A stretch of 64,000 nucleotides of DNA from contig CAVTHA010000008.1 in NCBI GenBank assembly GCA_963734435.1, positions 62,001 to 126,000 on the forward strand, given 5' to 3'. This document shows, piece after piece, positions 62,038-64,000 of this stretch. Every line of letters starts with the position of its first letter. Position 1 is the first letter of the stretch. The position numbers and the translations under genes were made by a program. Origin of the DNA: Bog-756 sp963734435. Lineage in GTDB: Bacteria; Actinomycetota; Acidimicrobiia; Acidimicrobiales; RAAP-2. The notes under the pieces are model-generated. The model did no database searches and was not told the origin of the DNA. It worked only from the letters and a program-made list of their open reading frames with translations.

Positions 62038-63027
62038 CTACTGCGCTGGTGGAGGCATGTCAGCGGGTGTCCCGCCGACCGAGCGGCGACGGGCGATCTC
62101 GAAACAGGCGATAGCGCCGGCCGTCGACACGTTGAGGGAGGACAGGGACCCGAGCAGCGGCAGGCTGGCCAGCGCGTCGCAGCGCTTGCGGGCGAGCGCG
62201 CCGAGACCGGCCCCCTCCGACCCGAGGACGATCGCCACCGGCTGGTCTCCGAGCGGGAGCTCGTAGAACGACTGCCGCGCCTCCCCGACCATGCCGACCG
62301 TCCACACGCCCTGATCGGAGAGCTGCCGAAGAGCGGCGGGAATCCCGGCCACCATGGCGATGCGGAGGTACTCGATGGCGCCCGCCGCCACCTTGGTCAC
62401 CGTCGGCGAGAGATGCGCCGACCGGTGCCGGGGGAGCACGACGCCGGTCACCCCGGCGCACTCCGCCGTGCGCAGCAGGGCCCCCACGTTGTGGGGATCG
62501 GTGATGCCTTCGAGCACCAGCAGGAACGGCCGGCGCCCGCCATCCGACATGGCCATGGTGTCGAGCGGGGTCTCGGCGACCGGGCGGGCCAGGGCCACCA
62601 CGCCCTGGGAACCGTCCGTCCGCGCCACCGAGTCGAGCCGGCGCCGCGGCACGTGCTCGACCCGCACCCGCCGCCGGGCGGCCAGCCTCTCGATCTCGTC
62701 CAGGATGGGCGCGGCATCCATGCCGTCGGCCATGAGCAGCGACCTGACCGAACGCCGGTTGGCCCGCAACAGCTCGCGCACCGCCTGACGGCCTTCGACC
62801 TGCTCGCCTCCGAGATCGACGGGAACCGGTCGGCGGCCGGGCGGTCGGTGCCCGGACGGTGCGTGGCCCGGGCGACCCCGGCTCCCGGCGTCCCGGTGGG
62901 CGGGAGCGGCACGCCGGCCACCACCCCGGCCGTCCCGACCCCCCTCGCCTCGACGGCTGCGGCCGGCACCGTTCCGACGCCCCCCCGTGCCGCCGGGCCG
63001 GCCGGTGCCGCCTCCCCCGGGTGTCAA
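62038..63027 (-). CDS. rlmB: 23S rRNA 2'-O-methyltransferase RlmB/TrmH type
   Basis: SPOUT methyltransferase of 329 residues. A long Gly/Arg-rich basic N-terminus (about 90 residues) likely binds RNA. Then LRANRRSVRSLLMADG, the L30e-like domain, and the SPOUT motifs: LVLEGITDPHNVGALLRTAECAG (in parts), AIVLGSEGAGLGALARKRCD and LGSLSSLNVSTAGAIACFE. Starts with TTG at 63027, overlapping the ispF stop as TTGA. Members of this family methylate G2251 of 23S rRNA; assignment by family. Confidence 0.87.
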   Translation of the reverse strand: MTPGGGGTGRPGGTGGRRNGAGRSRRGEGGRDGRGGGRRAAPAHRDAGSRGRPGHAPSGHRPPGRRPVPVDLGGEQVEGRQAVRELLRANRRSVRSLLMADGMDAAPILDEIERLAARRRVRVEHVPRRRLDSVARTDGSQGVVALARPVAETPLDTMAMSDGGRRPFLLVLEGITDPHNVGALLRTAECAGVTGVVLPRHRSAHLSPTVTKVAAGAIEYLRIAMVAGIPAALRQLSDQGVWTVGMVGEARQSFYELPLGDQPVAIVLGSEGAGLGALARKRCDALASLPLLGSLSSLNVSTAGAIACFEIARRRSVGGTPADMPPPAQ

Positions 63028-63548
63028 TCCGGGCTCCCGGTCCGACCGGCCGGCCCGAGCAGCACCACCGCCCAGCAGGCGATACCCTCGGCCCGGCCGA
63101 GGGCTCCGAGGCCTTCGGCCCGGGTGGCCTTGACGTTGGCGGGGGCACCGAGCACGGCGGTTAACCGCTCCGACATCAGGTCTGTGAACGGGGCCAAGCG
63201 GGGCCGCTCGGCCACCACAGTGCAGTCGGCGTTGACCGGCGCCCAGCCGGCCCCGTCCGCCAGTTCGAGCATGCGGGCCAGGATGACCATGCTGTCGGCG
63301 CCGTGCCATTGCGGATCGGTGTCGGGGGCGTACCGGCCCACATCGCCGAGTCCGGCCGCGCCGAGCACGGCGTCCGCCACGGCATGGGCCACGGCGTCGG
63401 CATCGCTGTGGCCGTCGAGACCGTCCGCGCCCTCGCCGGTGACGGTCACCCCCCCGAGCACCAGGGCCCGGTCCGGTCGGTCGGAGAACCGGTGGACGTC
63501 GAAGCCGTGACCGATGCGGAGCCGGAGCTCGGGGACACCGTCGCTCAC
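63024..63548 (-). CDS. ispF: 2-C-methyl-D-erythritol 2,4-cyclodiphosphate synthase
   Basis: MEP-pathway enzyme forming the cyclic diphosphate; 174 residues. RIGHGFDVHRFS carries the zinc-binding D and H, GHSDADAVAHAVADAVLGAA the second site, and NADCTVVAERPRL the CDP-binding part. NVKATRAEGLGALGRAEGI completes the family. The GTG at 63548 overlaps the ispD stop as GTGA. The last codons overlap the rlmB TTG. So ispD, ispF and rlmB form a tight operon. Confidence 0.93.
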   Translation of the reverse strand: MSDGVPELRLRIGHGFDVHRFSDRPDRALVLGGVTVTGEGADGLDGHSDADAVAHAVADAVLGAAGLGDVGRYAPDTDPQWHGADSMVILARMLELADGAGWAPVNADCTVVAERPRLAPFTDLMSERLTAVLGAPANVKATRAEGLGALGRAEGIACWAVVLLGPAGRTGSPD

Positions 63549-64000
63549 CCTGCCCACCCTGCCGCGCCCAGGAGCATCTCGGCCAGGGCCAAGTCCTCGG
63601 GGCGGGTGAGCTTCAGGTTGCACGGGTCACCGGCCACGGTGCAGACGGTGGCGCCCAGCCGTTCGAGCAGACCGGCGTCGTCGGTGGCGTCCCCCGCGCC
63701 GCGGTGTGCGGCGCGCAGGGTGCCCGCCACGAAGGCCTGGGGCGTCTGCACCAAGACCAGCCCGTCCCGGTCCTCGGTGGACCGCACCATTCCACCGGCG
63801 ACCCGCTTCAAGGTGTCGCTGACCGGCAGGACCGGGATGGCTCCCTCGGCTCGCCCAAGGCGGACCGCCTCGACCACGGCGGCGAAGACCGACGGCGTCG
63901 CCAGGGGTCGGACCGCATCGTGGACGACGATGACCGCGGCCTCGTCGGGCACCGCGGCCAGCCCGGACCGGACCGAGTCGGCCCGGGTGGGGCCCCCGGT
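63545..64000 (-). CDS. ispD: 2-C-methyl-D-erythritol 4-phosphate cytidylyltransferase, 5' part outside window
   Basis: MEP-pathway cytidylyltransferase. The visible C-terminal 150 residues include TGGPTRADSVRSGL at the window edge, VIVVHDAVRPLATP with the metal/substrate loop, VSDTLKRV, QTPQAF and DDAGLLERLG, all family motifs. The N-terminal CTP-binding loop lies beyond the window. First gene visible of the ispD-ispF-rlmB operon. Confidence 0.93.
   Translation of the reverse strand, partial: TGGPTRADSVRSGLAAVPDEAAVIVVHDAVRPLATPSVFAAVVEAVRLGRAEGAIPVLPVSDTLKRVAGGMVRSTEDRDGLVLVQTPQAFVAGTLRAAHRGAGDATDDAGLLERLGATVCTVAGDPCNLKLTRPEDLALAEMLLGAAGWAG

Overview
This is a high-GC chromosomal window from an actinobacterium. 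The gene set combines a fused B12-dependent acyl-CoA mutase (icmF), ergothioneine genes egtB and egtD, glucosyl-3-phosphoglycerate synthase, trehalose-phosphate synthase and phosphatase, a mycobacterial-type second EF-G, MptB-like and other GT-C glycosyltransferases, and many acyl-CoA and oxidoreductase genes. That mix fits a deep-branching actinobacterium such as the Acidimicrobiia; the lineage is an inference from gene content. It looks like ordinary chromosome with one clear insertion sequence and no prophage or CRISPR array.

Layout. 1-2 kb: the end of pheA, tRNA-Ser(UGA), then a 5'-truncated GH15 gene. 2-10 kb: two ABC efflux systems, a Gfo/Idh/MocA oxidoreductase, TetR and MerR regulators and a MaoC hydratase. 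10-16.5 kb: an ABC exporter, fusA2, an intact IS630 element and the metal-binding gene it abuts. 16.6-23.7 kb: a lipase, two aldo/keto reductases, a Baeyer-Villiger monooxygenase coupled to an acyl-CoA ligase, and MarR. 23.7-27.8 kb: icmF and a BtuF-like protein. 27.9-35.8 kb: five membrane GT-C glycosyltransferases, probably building a lipid-anchored mannan or related glycan. 36-42.8 kb: lipoprotein, glycerate kinase, SDR, acyl-CoA ligase, and a coupled PD-(D/E)XK nuclease plus what looks like its inactive paralogue. 42.8-50.6 kb: patatin, acyltransferase, methyltransferase, EthD, P450 with TetR, Fur, and thrC with a MoaD/ThiS-like protein. 51-57.5 kb: gpgS, an MFS exporter with TetR, otsA and otsB. 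57.6-64 kb: tRNA-Thr(UGU), egtB-egtD, a disulfide reductase, and the ispD-ispF-rlmB operon.

Two features run through the whole window. First, short tandem repeats (9-27 bp units, unrelated in sequence) sit at or near gene ends. In four cases the first unit is the gene's own 3' end including its stop codon, and a fifth (EthD) is similar but weaker. Second, at least nine genes carry a single-base frameshift in an otherwise well-preserved sequence. Consensus indels in GC-rich runs are the simplest explanation, but real decay cannot be excluded without reads.

Many genes show a TANNNT box 6-7 bases before an ATG or GTG, suggesting leaderless transcripts. Several divergent regulator/target pairs have perfect dyads in the gap, so operators can be proposed for TetR/DrrAB, MerR/MaoC, icmF, the P450-TetR pair and TetR/MFS. 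The best candidate for an undescribed system is the nuclease pair at 40.8-42.8 kb. The most unusual sequence feature is the set of stop-codon-spanning minisatellites.
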